From Zasmidium citrigriseum (taxonomy: Eukaryota > Ascomycota > Dothideomycetes > Mycosphaerellales > Mycosphaerellaceae), in assembly GCA_002786025.1 (NCBI GenBank), contig NHNW01000091.1, forward strand, positions 1-64,000: a stretch of DNA of 64,000 nucleotides. Direction: 5' to 3'. Below, in pieces: positions 1 through 12,241 of this stretch. The notes beneath the pieces were generated by a model that did no database searches, was not told the origin of the DNA, and saw only the letters and a program-made list of their open reading frames with translations. The translations under genes were made by a program, and so were the position numbers. Each line of letters opens with the position of its first letter. Position 1 is the stretch's first letter.

Positions 1-1860
1 GTCCCCGAACCTAAGTAGAAGAAGATAAGCTTAAGGATCGTATATATAACCCTAACCGTCCTCGTAGCGCTAGCTTTAAGGCCGAGGGTCGCGAGATCTC
101 CGAGCGAGACTTCCGCTTCGCTCGTCGCAACCGCTTAGTAGTCGCTTTAGGCGAGCCAAACTATCTAGTTCGTAGCTAAGTAATAGACCGTTAGATAGCT
201 CGTTAGATCGGCCGTAACTTAGCGGATTCGGTAACTAACGACGACTTAGTAGCTAGCTTACGGCGTACTACTCGCGGCGATAACCTAGTTGTAACTAGTA
301 GTATAAGTACTAAAGATAAAGCTCGGCACAAGCAGTTCTGCCCTAAGTACTATAGTAATAAGGTTACTTAGGGTAGCTTAGCGCTTAACGGACGTCCTAT
401 AATCTATGCTATGTAGCGCCGCTTATACTACTTACTAGACACCGAGCACGATATAATAGATACTTAGTTAGTAGAGGTCTTCCTACTCCTATAGTAGCTA
501 GGTACGAATAGCGACTTAGGGGATAAGGATACTCGGGCTATTCGTTACTTACAGGTCGCCCGTTTAGGTTAAATAATAGAGGAGGCTCGTTTAGGTAGCT
601 TAGAGCTACTAGATCGTCGTGTTACGATCGCTTAGCGTCGCGATAAGGTTAAGAATATAACCTAGTAGCGCTTAGCGTCCGTAATAACCTAGGCTTTCGG
701 TTAGATTTAAGGTAGAGGCTATAATAACTACCGCGCTTCCTTCGAGTATACCTCTCGTAAGCGACCTATCTTCGGTAGTAGTAACTACTACACTAGTTCC
801 TTAACGTACGGCTCTTACGCTAACTACTCGTAGGATAATAAGTAGACCTCGTATTCGTTCGCTAATAACTCTAAGGCGAAGCTACTTAGTCCTTGGGAAG
901 AGAGTCGTAAGAAGAAGGTAGAAGCTACGAGCTCTAAGGAGGAGGTAATTAACGACGACGATATAACGGAGGTGCTTTCGATTAACGAGGCGGGCGTTAT
1001 CTATTACTCTATAGAGCGTAGGGCGACGCTTAGAGAAGTCGCTAAGGCCTAGCGCTAGGCTTAAGTAGCTTAAGCAGCCGGTAACCTAGGCGATTCGTCC
1101 TTCAACCCTATCCTACTTAATAAGTATACTAAAGTTATTAATTCTCTAAGCGCGAATCGTAGTAGGAGCAGTACTAGGGTAAAAGCTCTAGTCCTTTCCC
1201 TAGGCTACAGCCGGTCTCTAGACTCGCTAAACTTCTTCTTTAGCCCGCTTAGAACTCCTAGCTCTAGTTCTAGTCTAACGTCTCCTATAAGTAGCGGTGC
1301 CTACTTAATAGCGCAGGTTACTAAGGAGACTAACTTCTTAAAGAACTTAAAGGATATTCGAGAGTTAGCGAAGGAGTTTAAGAAGATAATAGCTTAGCTA
1401 AAGTATTAGCTTCGCTTAAAGAAGGCTAAGGAGGAGAACGAGTAGCGTACTCGCGACTTAGGAATCGAGCTAGGTCGTCTAGAGGGCCTTAGAGCTTAAG
1501 TCTTTAACCCTATCGACGGCACCTATACTAGCGCTCGTAGTCCCGCCTTAACGCCGGAGTAGCTTATAACTAGTAACTACTCCTCCCTCTACCGCTAGTA
1601 CCTTCTAAACCGGCTTACAAACCGCCGTATTATAAACCTAGACGTTACGTTCTAGAACTTAGTAGTTAAGGAGTAGCGCTTAGTAAACGATATCTACAAC
1701 GGTCCTCTAACTAACTATATAATATTCCTCGAGATCGTAGTTTCGACGTACATTCGTTAGATAGAGAACTAGTCTCGGCGGGTTAGTAAGGGCCGTCTAT
1801 TAAAGGGTAGTTAGGTAGGCTACTTAGAGCAGCGACTTGGAGTAGCGAGATTTCCTTTGT
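1..1860 (+). pseudogene. RIP-degraded transposon reading frame, unrecognised
   Basis: One plus-strand frame (codons in phase with base 3) stays readable for most of this stretch if TAG is ignored. The stops are almost all TAG, as expected when CAG or TGG codons suffer CpA-to-TpA mutation. The decoded residues are rich in Arg, Lys, Asp, Ser and Leu, with a Ser-rich stretch near 1.2-1.3 kb and a Lys/Glu-rich, coiled-coil-like part near 1.35-1.5 kb. This would fit a gag-like or accessory transposon protein, but I recognise no family. The frame runs off the left edge of the window. CpG survives well while CpA/TpG is nearly absent, so the decay is by RIP rather than random. Confidence 0.5.
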
Positions 1861-2600
1861 TCTTTATACGAATTAGCTTGTAAACTGCCTAGCGTAGGCG
1901 GTTCCAAGCGGAGTTACGAGCAGGCCTTAGCTAGAATCTAAGGATTAATTTTTAGATAAACAAAATAAAAGCTCCTTTAGGCACTAAACTTTAGTTCCTT
2001 TCTACTTGTTTTTTAGTAATCTTTCGTGTGCGACGTAGACTATAGGAACTTGGATTGGAGGAGCGTGTCTCTAAGCGCTCTATACTTAGAGTTAGAGTAG
2101 GAGATACTTCTTTAGCAGAGGATCCTTACTACAGTCGCTTAGATCTCCGTAGGCCTATCTTAGGTTTAGCTAGTATAGGTTTAGGCTTCTTCTACATAGG
2201 CTTCTAAGCCTCCTTCTTGCTTAGTAGAGGTTAAGGGCGTATCGTATCCTTAAGTAGCCGGGGTAGTAGACTATTAGGGATAGGATAGGAGTCTTCCTTT
2301 TCCTATAGTACCTCGGGAAGTACAATAGTAGGAGCTTAAGGTTTAAGCTACGTTAGCGGATATTAGGGAAGAGCGGGCGGTTCCACTTAGGCCGGCTAGG
2401 CCTAGAACTACTACATACCTCGGTCCTTTGCTTAGGCTATAGCTTAAGAAGCCTTCTCTAATTAGGCCGGGGTCCTTTTAGGGATCCGTAGTTTCTACTA
2501 CTTAGCTTCGTATATAGCGATAGGTATATTATTATTATTGCTACTTGCTTAAGCTCTAAAATCTCTATTTCCTAAGCTACGCTGCTTGTTAGTAATCGCT
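1861..2600. other. RIP-mutated DNA between two transposon frames
   Basis: No gene, RNA or clear terminal repeat is seen here. The stretch lies between the plus-strand frame on its left and the 3' end of the minus-strand Gypsy polyprotein on its right, so it could hold an LTR or untranslated end. I found no matching copy at the other end of the Gypsy remnant (about 7.9-8.46 kb), so I do not call it an LTR. Confidence 0.4.
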
Positions 2601-5600
2601 TTTGTTACTATAGCGATACTTAGGCGATTCTTCTTAGATTTGCGATTTCCCTCCCCTACTAAGAGGTTAAGCGCGTCCTCGCGATTGCTAGGGTTATTAA
2701 TCTATCGCTTCTAAGTCGACTTAGAGATAGTAGCGAGGTTCTAATACGTTAAGCCGCGGGACTTAGCTATTCCTACTAGATCCTCGACGTCGATAAGCGC
2801 CGGATTAGGATAAGCGATATCCTACTAGTTAGGGGTGCGATTAAACTACTACTTAAAGTTGTTCGCTACCCCTCTAACTAAGCGGCTCCCGTATACTTAG
2901 TAGCGAAGTATACGCCTATTAGGCGTTTTAAGAGTATATGTCCTAAGCTAACTACGGCGTTTAACTTAGAAGGGCCCGACAAATACTACTTAGAGCTTCG
3001 ACTTTGCTAGGTTACGGACTAGTATAATATCTCCTTCCTTAAACTAGCCTTAGGTTTCCTAGAAGGTAAGGCTATTTAGCAAGCTAGCCTTCGTAGTATC
3101 TTTAAGTAGGCGTTTAGTAGCGAGGATACGGCTATCGCGAACTACTTAGTAACGAGCTAAAGGGTCCTCTATATCTAACTAGATAGGCCTAAGGTTAGGA
3201 TAATCCTTAAGCACCCTCGGGTATTAGCTAAAGGCGAGGAAATAAGGGGAAAGCTTAGTCCTCGAGTAGCTTCTAATACGATAAGTATATAGAGCCTCTA
3301 GTAAGTATAGATCCTAAGTACGGAGATCCTTACTAATATATAGCTTAGTAAGGATACCCTTAAGCAAGCCGTTAAATTTCTTAACCTTGCTATTCGTTTA
3401 GGGATAGTATAGCGTAGTTAAGCGACGTTTTACTTAGAGCATGTTGCTTAAGTACGTAAACACATTGCTTAAGAAGTTAGAGCTATTGTCGGACAATAAC
3501 TCGCTTAGCGGACCGAATATAGCGTAAATCTCTTCGTAGAGGAACTTAGCGACCGTTTTAGCTTCTTAATTAGCGGTAGCTCTTACAAGTAGCTACCTAG
3601 TAGCATAATTAATAGCTATAATAATATACTTGTAGCTATCGATAGTCTCGGGAAGGGGGCTAATAACGTTAAGTACCTAGCGCTCGAAAGGACGAAGGGT
3701 AGAGTTAATCTAATAGAACTTAGGCTCTCTAAATAGTCCTTTCTTGTAAGAACGGGTTACTTAGTACTCCTTGCAGTGCTTAGAGTAGCTTTGTATATTA
3801 TCGTGTATGTTATACTACTAACTACGAGCTTTAAGTATCGTCTTAACGCCTATAACACTAAAATAGCCGTAGTTCCGGTGTATATCTTTAAGGAAGTCCT
3901 ATCGATCGATAGGATCGATATACGGCACTTAGAAACTACTATCTAGCTTACGGTATAGGATTTCTTCGTAGAGTAGGAACTTTAGGGATTAAGAATGCAC
4001 TACTTAGCGTAACTTGCGGTCGTTAGGCTACTACCTATCCCGTAAGTAGTCTACGATAGCAGTTACGAGCTCTAACTCGAAGAATCCTCGGATCTAATAG
4101 CCTTTATCCCTCGGATTGTCCTTAGTAGCGCCTACGAACGTAGTTATAGCGTAAAACTTAAGTAGAGATATCTCTATTACTTGGAATTTAAGTAGAGGCA
4201 GTTTCTTAGCTAAGTTAGCGGGCCTAGACTCTATTAGATCTAGTCTGCGAGACAGGGTATTAGGGACGATAGCTTCTAATCCCTTACGGTAGCGAATATC
4301 TAAGCTATAGCCTTAGAACTCCTCGATCTAGCGGGCTAGTCGCTTAGTAGGCGTTTTTAAAGTACTAAGGTACTATAAGCTATAGTAATTAGTAATTACT
4401 TTAGTCTTCGTACTATTAGTAATATAGTAGTTCTACTTACGGAGCGCTTCTTTAATTGTAAGTAGCTCTTTCTCGTAGACTAGGTAATTTAACTTAGCGG
4501 CTTAGAGCTTACGCCCTTTATAAGCTACTAGGTAGGATTTCCTATCTAGACCGGCTTAGTATAGCACTACTCTAATAGCCTATTCGCTTGCATCTGTCTT
4601 AATTACGAAGGGCTCTAAGTAGTTAGGAAGCATTAGGACTAGGCTGCTACTTAGGGACTACTTAAGATTCGTAAAGGCTATAGAAGCTTAGGTATTCTAC
4701 TTAATAGGGCGCTTCTTTATAGCTCTTAGGGTAGTATCGCTCTCCTTAAGAAGGTCTAAGAGCGGAGTAGCGTGCTTAGCGAAGTCTTTAATATACCTAC
4801 GGTAAAAACTAGCTAAGCCGAGGAACTGCCTTACTTACTAGACGTTCTTAGGCTCTAGCTAATCGCGGATAATAGCGACTTTATCTTTAAGCGGCCGGGT
4901 AAAGTTCTTAGAAACCTAGTAGCTATAGAAGTCGATTTGCTTAACGCCTATATAGCTCTTCTTGTAGGCTATAAACAGCTATTCCTAGCGAAGGATATCG
5001 AATAGGATTCTAAGCAAGCGCTCGTACTCTTCGAGGGTCTTTAAATAGACTACAATGTCGTCTAAGTAGACTACAATCCTATTGTACAGGTGTAGGCTAA
5101 ACAAGCGGTTTATTAAGCTCTAAAAGGTTATAGGAGCGTTCGCTAAGCCGAAGGGTATTACATTAAATTAAAACTTCCCTTAGCGAGTATTAAAAGCCGT
5201 CTTATAGCGGTCTTGCTTAGAGACACGGATTTGCTAGAAGCCGGAGGTTAAATCCACCTTAGTAAAGTGCTTAGCGCCCTAAAAGGCGTCTAAGCAGTCC
5301 TAAATAAGCGGTAAGGGGAACTTGTCCTTTACGGTAGCGTTGTTTAAAGCACGGAAGTCTACATATATACGCTATTTGCTATTTAGCTTAGGGACTAGAA
5401 GGATAGGACTACCCTAAGGGGACTAGGAGGGTTTAACTAGTCCTCTATTAAGCAGATCCTGTACCTAACGCTAGACCTCCAAGTGCTACGTAACTCCTAA
5501 CTAGTAGGGGGACTAGTTAATCGGCTTAGAGCTACCGGTGTTAATCTTATAATTAACCCCTCGATCCTTAGGCAGCTTGTACGGCAAGCTATTACGGAAA

Positions 5601-7918
5601 AGGTCGGTATTCTTGTCGATAATCTTCTATAAGCGCGGCTTAGGGCTAGTAGGAGGTTTATTACTTAGAGACGGGGGTTTATCTACTTACTTAAGCGCGT
5701 ACATAAGTAGTTAATCCTATAGGCGTAGGTTAGCTTCTAGTGCTTCTTCTAGTTCTTTAAGTAAGCAGAGCGAATTATCCTTAGGTAGGGCGGAGAATAA
5801 GCTACATAATTACGAGTATAGAGTGTACTTAGGGCGAGATTTGTCGGTTAAGCGGGTAATGTGGACCTTTCCTTACTAGAAATCGACTTGTAGGTTCTAC
5901 TTACGGAACTAGTCGATTCTAAGCACGACGTCGTAACTAGCGAGGTTAATTACCCTAGCTATTAAGGTGTCCTTAAAGTTACGAAGGGTGTAGGGGATTT
6001 TTAACCCCTCGCTACTTAAATAAGTACGGCTATTAGGTATACGTACTATACGGCGTAGGAGTTCTACTTAGTACTAGGGAAACTATTTAGCGATCGCGCG
6101 AGAGACATATACCGTTAAAGCGCCTATGTTAAGTAAGAACAGGGCCTTCTTCTAATGTGTCTTATCGCTAAGCGATCCTAGTAGCCGCAAAAGATTAGAT
6201 CCTATAGTATTTAAGTACTACTACTTGTTAGGAAGCGAGAACAGCTCCTATACTTAGAGGAAAGGATTGCCTTAGGACTCTAAATTAGACTTAGGGGAGT
6301 CTTCGAGGTTACTTAGCGGCCCGCACCCCTCGTTAGTAGGCGGGTCGCTAGTTAGTTTTTTGACTTAGAGGGGCCTTTACTACGTCTAGTCTTACTTAGG
6401 CCGGGCTTACGGCTAGTAGAGCTACTACCCTTACCCTTCTTCTTATTATCGAACGCTTTCTTACGGGCTTAAAGTTCCTTATTTAGAGGCTTAGTATAAG
6501 TAAACTAGAAGTGCCCTACTATATTGTAGTTATAGTAGGCTCTTCTATCGCTTATAGTTGCGTTAAGTTCCTTATCTTCTTTAAGTCTGTAGGCGGAATA
6601 GTAAGATTTCTTCTTCCTGTCTAACTTAGGCTTATCGTGCCTTCGTTCTTCTACTTTAGTGTATATAATAGCGTTATCTACGAAGTAGGCACGCTCTCGG
6701 AGGTACTTAGGGGTTAGGCTAGGCTAGGTAATATCTAAGCCTTACATTATAAGCTACGTTCTAACCGCTAACTTAAGGCCACCCTAAAACTAATCTATTA
6801 TTTCAAAATTAGTTAGGCGTAGACGTATAAGTATACGAAGGTTAGTAAGCTCTTACTAAAAGTTACTTATAGAAGTAGTCTAGACTAGTCGTTTCTAAGC
6901 ACGCCTTCGGTTTACTTAGATATTCGGATCTTAGAAGCGTATTAGTATCTCCTCTAAGTACTCCTCGAGCGAGTATATAGTATCCGGATCTGCGTTGTTA
7001 GTTATATCTTCTTACTCTTACTACTAAGTAGCGGCTACTTTCTCTATATATCTACCTATCCACCTAATCTAATCCCTTAGGCTTAGTATTTGCCTAGCCT
7101 ACTTAAAGGCTCGCTATAAGTCTAAGTTACAGCGGGCTTCTCGGATCTAGTGCTTAATAGCGCCCTTAGAGGTGCCTCTATCGTACTTACGTAGCTTAGG
7201 GATATCGCTTTAGGTAAGGAGCGAGGCGTAGAGGTACTAGGCGGTTAGGTTAACGCTTCTATTCGTATCTTATACTATAAGCGGAGCGCTTAGAGCGGGA
7301 GCGACGTTTACTTCTATAGTAGCTCGTATAGTACGGGCTACTTAGAGAGGAGTATTTACTAGAGATATAGCGCTAGCTAAAGCTTAGGGTAGTAGATTAG
7401 GGACAGATTAGGTTAGGAATATAGCCGTAACAGGTACTTAGAGCGGCGTAGTTTTGGCCTAAGAGCCTAGGAGGGCGCCTATAGCCTATAGGTGCGCTAC
7501 TTAGGACTAATCCCGGGTAGCTACGTCGGCTTAGAGAAGGCGAAGAGTATTAGCTCGGGTAATATCGTTAAGTCGGTTTAGGATAGCGACGACTTCCGGG
7601 GGAAGAGTACTAGTATTTATCGAGCTTAGTAGAGTAATCTAAGAAACAGACTTACTTAGGAAGACTAAAGATCTAGCTTAGAGGCTAGGATTAAATAGGC
7701 TAGTTCTACTTAGGCCTAGGGGTATAGCTAGAGAGGGAATTCCACCTCTAACTAGAAGAGGAGTTACGCTAGTAGCTAGGTTAATTATCCTCTTATCTAG
7801 CTTAGGTAGTTCGGTAGCTATCTAGGTATCCTCGACGTATACTTAGAGCTAGTTAACTTATTTACTTGGAGGGCCGGTTAGCGCTCTAGTATTAGCGTTA
7901 GGAACGTTATTAGACATT
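2600..7918 (-). pseudogene. RIP-killed Ty3/Gypsy gag-pol
   Basis: Read on the minus strand, the order is gag, zinc knuckle, protease region, reverse transcriptase, RNase H, integrase, as in Ty3/Gypsy elements. Visible landmarks: a CX2CX4HX4C knuckle at about 6511-6537 in which Cys codons have become Tyr (TGC to TAC); the RT active site YLDDI at 5054-5068; the RT-thumb/connection motif RQFLGLASFYRRYIKDFA near 4.8 kb; a TDAS-type RNase H strand near 4.6 kb; and the integrase core from about 4.0 to 3.4 kb. Many in-frame TAG codons, each explicable as CAG or TGG changed at CpA/TpG, make it non-functional. The likely gag start is the ATG read at about 7916. LTRs could not be assigned. The copy is more heavily mutated than the element at 37.6-54.7 kb. 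Confidence 0.85.
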
Positions 7919-8465
7919 ACTTAGGTTTAGAGGGCGTTAGTAAAGATAGATAAGCGTTAATAGTCTTGAAACTAATAGTAGAAGAGTAGCTTACTTAGGG
8001 ATTAAGTAGGGCTTCGCGAAAGTCCTAGGAGTTATATCCTTACTTAGCGATCGGCTAACTTAGTATAAGACTTATTAAGCTCGTATTCTAGTTAACGATT
8101 TAGGCCTAAGACTATATTCTAAATAAATAGTATAGCCGAGGCGGCTTAGAGTTTAGGGAGTTCGCTTAGGGTTCGTTCGATCCTCGTAGAGTACGCCTAC
8201 GTGCTTAGATCGCTCCTTTGTTAGGCTCCGAAGGTAGTAATTAGTTACCTACGAGTCGTAAAGGGTCCTTAGTAGTCGAACTCTCCTTTAAACTAGCTTA
8301 GAGATCGTCGGTTCGCTACTAACTAGCTTGGAGTCTAGAAGGGCCGGAGATTTAACGAATCGACCGTGCCGACTATAGCTAAGTAGCTAGAGGGTCGTAG
8401 TACCGTTTTAGGAGGCGGTACTAAGCTCTTAGCTACTAGATGTCGTAGAACTAAGCGAGATCCGA
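7919..8465. other. RIP-mutated remnant up to the gene island
   Basis: This stretch has the same CpA/TpG-depleted composition as the Gypsy remnant beside it. It may be its 5' untranslated part or another element. No intact frame or repeat end is recognised. The RIP signature stops within about 20 bp at 8460-8480, giving a sharp edge about 400 bp upstream of the kinase start codon. Confidence 0.5.
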
Positions 8466-8479
8466 TAAGTTTTCGATAG

Positions 8480-8883
8480 TGGGCGGGCTCCAAGTAGATA
8501 TACCCGCCCGTGCTGCTATCTACACACGTAACCTAATATACACTTCAATCAAGTTATGGGCTAAATTTGACAACATCGTTTCCGCCACCACGGCACTAAC
8601 GCCCCAAGACCGCCTTCCAGAAGCACTGGACCACCGCTACCGACTCCACTGTCGACTTACTTCACCACAGCATCACCTCCTCTGCCCAACTGTGCCCGCC
8701 GGCCTGTCTGTCCGCCTATCTCTTCACATTGCCTGCTCGCGAGCAGCGCAAGCAGCAGCTGCCGCCTCGACAATAATAACCACAACTCTCCCCGCACCCT
8801 CGCCGATCCCCGCCGGCCCCTTTGGACACCTTGCCGCGACGCCCAACTTCGACGCCCTGGCGGCCAGACGGTAGCGCTGGGCC
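8480..8883 (+). promoter_or_regulatory. 5' region of the nrc-2-like kinase gene
   Basis: This 400-bp stretch is normal-composition, C-rich DNA between the transposon edge and the kinase ATG. An in-frame TAG at 8872-8874 lies just upstream of the ATG at 8884, so the coding region cannot extend further 5' without another intron. No TATA box or defined operator can be identified. The whole promoter and 5' UTR must either fit in this interval or reach into RIP-mutated DNA. Confidence 0.45.
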
Positions 8884-11123
8884 ATGACCGCCCTCGCGGC
8901 CAAGCGCAACACCTCCTCCACATCCACCATGCCCTCCGTCACCTCCGACCCGAACGGCGGCAAGCGCGTCTTCAGCGGCGCCAGCCTCAACAGCAACGGC
9001 AAGCTGAATAATACCGCCGGCCAGAAGATCAAGAACTTCTTCCGCATCAACAACAAGCACTCCCACGAGCACCCCTCTGGCCCGAACTCCGAGAAAGGCT
9101 CACTACACGGCGACGGCCAGCACGACGGCTCCCGCACCCCGCAGTCCACCCACAAGGACAAGGACGCCAAGAGCACTTTCCGCAACAGCAGGTTCATCCC
9201 ACACATTGGACGCAGCAGGAGTACTACCGTTGCTTCTGAGGGCAATCCATTGGATGATGGCATGAGCCCAACCGCACACGTTAACCCCTACTTTCAACAC
9301 CAAGGTCCGCCCGCCCTGCGGCATCATGACGACAGCAGCATACCCCCGTCTCCTCCAGACACCCCGCAAATGTCCAGGAAAGTCGCCCCTGAGAACGCGG
9401 GTCAGGATGCCACCAATGGAAAGGAAGAGCTGGCAAGGAAATTGAGAAGAGTTGCGAGTGCACCAAATGCTCAGGGAATGTTCAATGGCAAGAGTGGAAG
9501 TGGAGACAGCAGGCCGACCACCGCCGAGCAAGACATCACACCACCGCCCAAGATCAATGGCATTGGCCAGCACAACAATGGCAGTGCTTTGAGCATGGTA
9601 GAAACGGTCCCACAGAATGGCGATCTATTGCCAGTGCCCGGCATTAACGGCGCTGTGACGCCTGGAAAGTTGCGCAATAGCATTGCCTTCAGACGGACGT
9701 ACAGCAGCAACAGTATCAAGGTGCGGAATGTGGAGGTCGGCCCGAGCAGCTTTGACAAGATCAAGCTTATCGGGAAGGGCGATGTTGGTAAAGTGTACTT
9801 GGTGAGGGAAAAGAAGAGCCAGAGACTATACGCCATGAAGGGTATGACAGGAGAATGCGATTGAGAGGTAATTATATGCTGATAAATGCACAGTGCTATC
9901 GAAGAAGGAAATGATCAAGCGCAACAAGATCAAGCGAGCACTCGCCGAGCAGGAAATTTTGGCAACGAGCAACCATCCATTCATCGTTACGCTATACCAC
10001 TCGTTTCAATCGGAGGACCATCTATACCTATGCATGGAATATTGCAGCGGAGGCGAGTTCTTCCGAGCTTTGCAGACGAGGCCGAACAAGTGCGTGGATG
10101 AGGATGCAGCCAGATTCTATGCGGCAGAGGTGACAGCTGCATTGGAGTACCTCCACTTGATGGGCTTCATTTATCGAGACTTGAAGCCAGAGAGTAAGTT
10201 TCGAATTGACGTGGTGGTGGGATGAGTTGCTGATTATACGACTAGACATCCTGCTGCATCAATCGGGCCACATTATGTTGTCAGACTTTGACTTGTCGAA
10301 GCAGTCGGATCCAGGAGGTGTGCCAGGAATGATTCTCGCCGGCGGCCGCAATGCCAGTGGAGGCATCACCAGCAATCCGTCCCCGAACAACATGCCCACG
10401 ATCGACACGAAGAGCTGCATTGCCAACTTCCGAACCAACTCGTTTGTGGGAACTGAAGAATACATCGCGCCGGAGGTCATTAAAGGATGCGGACACACGA
10501 GCGCAGTTGATTGGTGGACATTGGGCATCTTGATCTACGAGATGCTGTTTGGAACGACACCTTTCAAGGGGAAGAATCGTAACGCGACATTTGCAAACAT
10601 CTTGCGTGATGAGGTGCCGTTCCCTGAGGGATCTGGCGGGCCAAATATCTCGAAGTGAGTATCATTCACCACATACTTTTGGTATCCGCTGACCAAATGT
10701 TCTAGCCTCTGCAAATCGCTCATCCGGAAACTCCTCATCAAGGACGAACTTCGCCGGCTCGGATCTCGCGCTGGAGCATCAGATGTCAAGGCACACCCCT
10801 TCTTCAGACAAACTTCCTGGGCGCTTCTTCGACATATGAAACCCCCGATCGTCCCTAACCAGGGCCGTGGTATCGATACGGTCAACTTCCGCAATGTGAA
10901 GGAGAGTCAGAGCATGGACATGGGCAACAATGCAGCACCAGGAGGAGTCAACAAGGGCTTTGGAACACCTGCAAGCAAGATGAAGGGCGTGCCATTGGAC
11001 TCTGGATTGGAAACTCCTGGAGGCGAAATTGCGGATCCCTTCGAGGAGTTCAACAGCGTCACGCTTCACCATGAAGGCGATGACAATGCTGCTGTGGTTG
11101 AGGAGACGAATGGACACCGGTAG
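8884..11123 (+). CDS. nrc-2: AGC-family Ser/Thr kinase, NRC-2/Fpk1 (flippase kinase) type
   Basis: Four exons: 8884-9841, 9894-10193, 10246-10654 and 10706-11123. The introns are 52, 52 and 51 nt, all GT-AG, and the spliced product is 694 aa. Residues 1-285 are Ser/Pro/Asn-rich and probably disordered. The kinase domain starts near residue 290 with the Gly loop GKGDVGKV (297-304), then AMK with the ATP-binding Lys 319, YRDLKPEN with catalytic Asp 415, and the magnesium-binding motif as DFD (433-435) instead of DFG. About 50 inserted residues follow, and then GTEEYIAPE (488-496). DFD plus this insertion is typical of fungal NRC-2/Fpk1 and plant AGC-VIII kinases. By family knowledge these phosphorylate lipid flippases at the plasma membrane; in Neurospora, nrc-2 represses conidiation. 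The start is the first ATG after an in-frame stop at 8872 and follows a GCC context. The C-terminal tail after residue 600 is poorly structured. Confidence 0.93.
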
Positions 11124-11702
11124 CCACGGCGATCGCTTTCATTGCCTCCCGCTGCGGTCGTAAGAGACGAGCTGGCCGCTAAGAAGTACGCGACTACAAC
11201 GCTCAGCTCGCCGGCGAAGAAGAAGGAGGATGTCAGAGACCTGAAGTGGGATTGATCCTACTGAACTGCTCCGCATAGCGACGGAGCACGACCACGACGA
11301 AAAGCGGAAGATTTGTAAATAGTGCACAGCGGACTGGGCGTTCACTCGGGTGGGAGTTTGTGAGTGGGATTTTGGGATGCGACAGAGATTATGAGGAGGT
11401 GCCGGATGGCGGGTTCCTTTTAGGACCTCTTCAGCTTTTGCAGTGAGGACGGCGAGACGTCTTTACTGCGACTACGGCATGACTGATTACGAAATGAGAC
11501 TTGAGCATTCTTCCTCCATCGTTTCGAGTCTTCTCTGTTGCATGTGATTGTGGTGGGGCTCTGTCACGTGTGCCAAGAGTTTCCGAGGGGCAAGCGCGAC
11601 AGCACGCGTCGTCGCTTCTTGCTTTGAAGTTCGTCTACATCCCACATCGACTCTCTGTGACAGACCACGACTCGAAATTTGCAGAAAGTAAAATTGACAA
11701 CC
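11124..11702. other. Intergenic: kinase 3' UTR and DAD3 promoter
   Basis: This 580-bp stretch of normal composition lies between two co-oriented genes. No coding frame is supported. It should hold the kinase 3' UTR and the DAD3 promoter and 5' UTR; no specific sites are recognised. Confidence 0.4.
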
Positions 11703-12079
11703 ATGGACGACGACATCCAATTCGACGCCGACCTTCCCTTGTCCAACAATCCCACCACTACCAACTCCCGCAACCAAAACACAAACCCAGAAGACTCCCT
11801 CTCGCCCCTCGAACAAGAAGTGCTCGATGAGTATGCGAGGCTCGTGGGGAACTTGGACGATGTGCGTAGTACCCTGTTCCTCTCTTTCCTTGCGTCCATG
11901 GGATTTTGCTAATGTATGAATGGTAGTTGGCGGGTGTTTTGAATGACCTAGCGAGTCGACCCTCAGCGGAAATTCTCGATGCGCTGAGGGGCCTGGAGAG
12001 GAAGACGAGTACGGTTTTTACGCTTTTGAAGGCGAGTGTTTATAGTATTGTGTTGAGTCAGGAGATTAAGGAGGGATGA
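11703..12079 (+). CDS. DAD3: DASH complex subunit Dad3
   Basis: Two exons, 11703-11861 and 11927-12079, with a 65-nt GT-AG intron; the product is 103 aa. The ATG lies in a good context (ACCATGG). After an acidic, Asn/Thr-rich N-terminus of about 35 residues come the family blocks SPLEQEVLDEYARL (about 36-49), LAGVLNDLASRPSAEILDAL (54-73) and ERKTSTVFTLLKASVYSIVL (76-95). The length and C-terminal block match Dad3. By family knowledge this small coiled-coil protein is one of ten subunits of the DASH/Dam1 ring, which couples kinetochores to microtubule plus ends. The coding part of exon 2 starts exactly at the conserved Leu-Ala, so the splice is well supported. The gene is convergent with the HET gene, whose stop lies about 160 bp downstream. 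Confidence 0.93.
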
Positions 12080-12136
12080 TGAGTTGGAGGATGAGTTGGA
12101 GGGGGGAAGGGGATGGGGATGGGGAGGATGGGGGAG

Positions 12137-12191
12137 GTGAGTATGCTCATTGTGTTTTGAAGGTTTGACGATGGTGCTGACTTGACTGCAG
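12137..12191 (+). other. Possible 3' UTR intron of DAD3
   Basis: A well-formed 55-nt intron candidate (donor GTGAGT, TGAC-containing branch region, acceptor GACTGCAG) starts about 57 nt after the DAD3 stop codon. If spliced, it would place an exon junction more than 50 nt past the stop, a configuration that can trigger nonsense-mediated decay in some fungi. This is seen only in sequence, with no transcript evidence. Confidence 0.4.
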
Positions 12192-12241
12192 GTGGAAATG
12201 AAGAGATGTGGATATGATACCCAAGAAATAGACGAGCACCT

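Noticed and set aside
1..8465. Amber (TAG) recoding, because most in-frame stops are TAG
   Set aside because: The bias is fully explained by CpA/TpG-to-TpA mutation (CAG and TGG to TAG). CpA/TpG is depleted in all frames and between genes, and the gene island uses normal stops, with TAG as a true stop.
8479..8874. Open frame of 131 codons just upstream of and in phase with the kinase
   Set aside because: It lacks an ATG start, ends in TAG before the kinase ATG, and its low-complexity translation matches no protein; it is most likely the 5' UTR.
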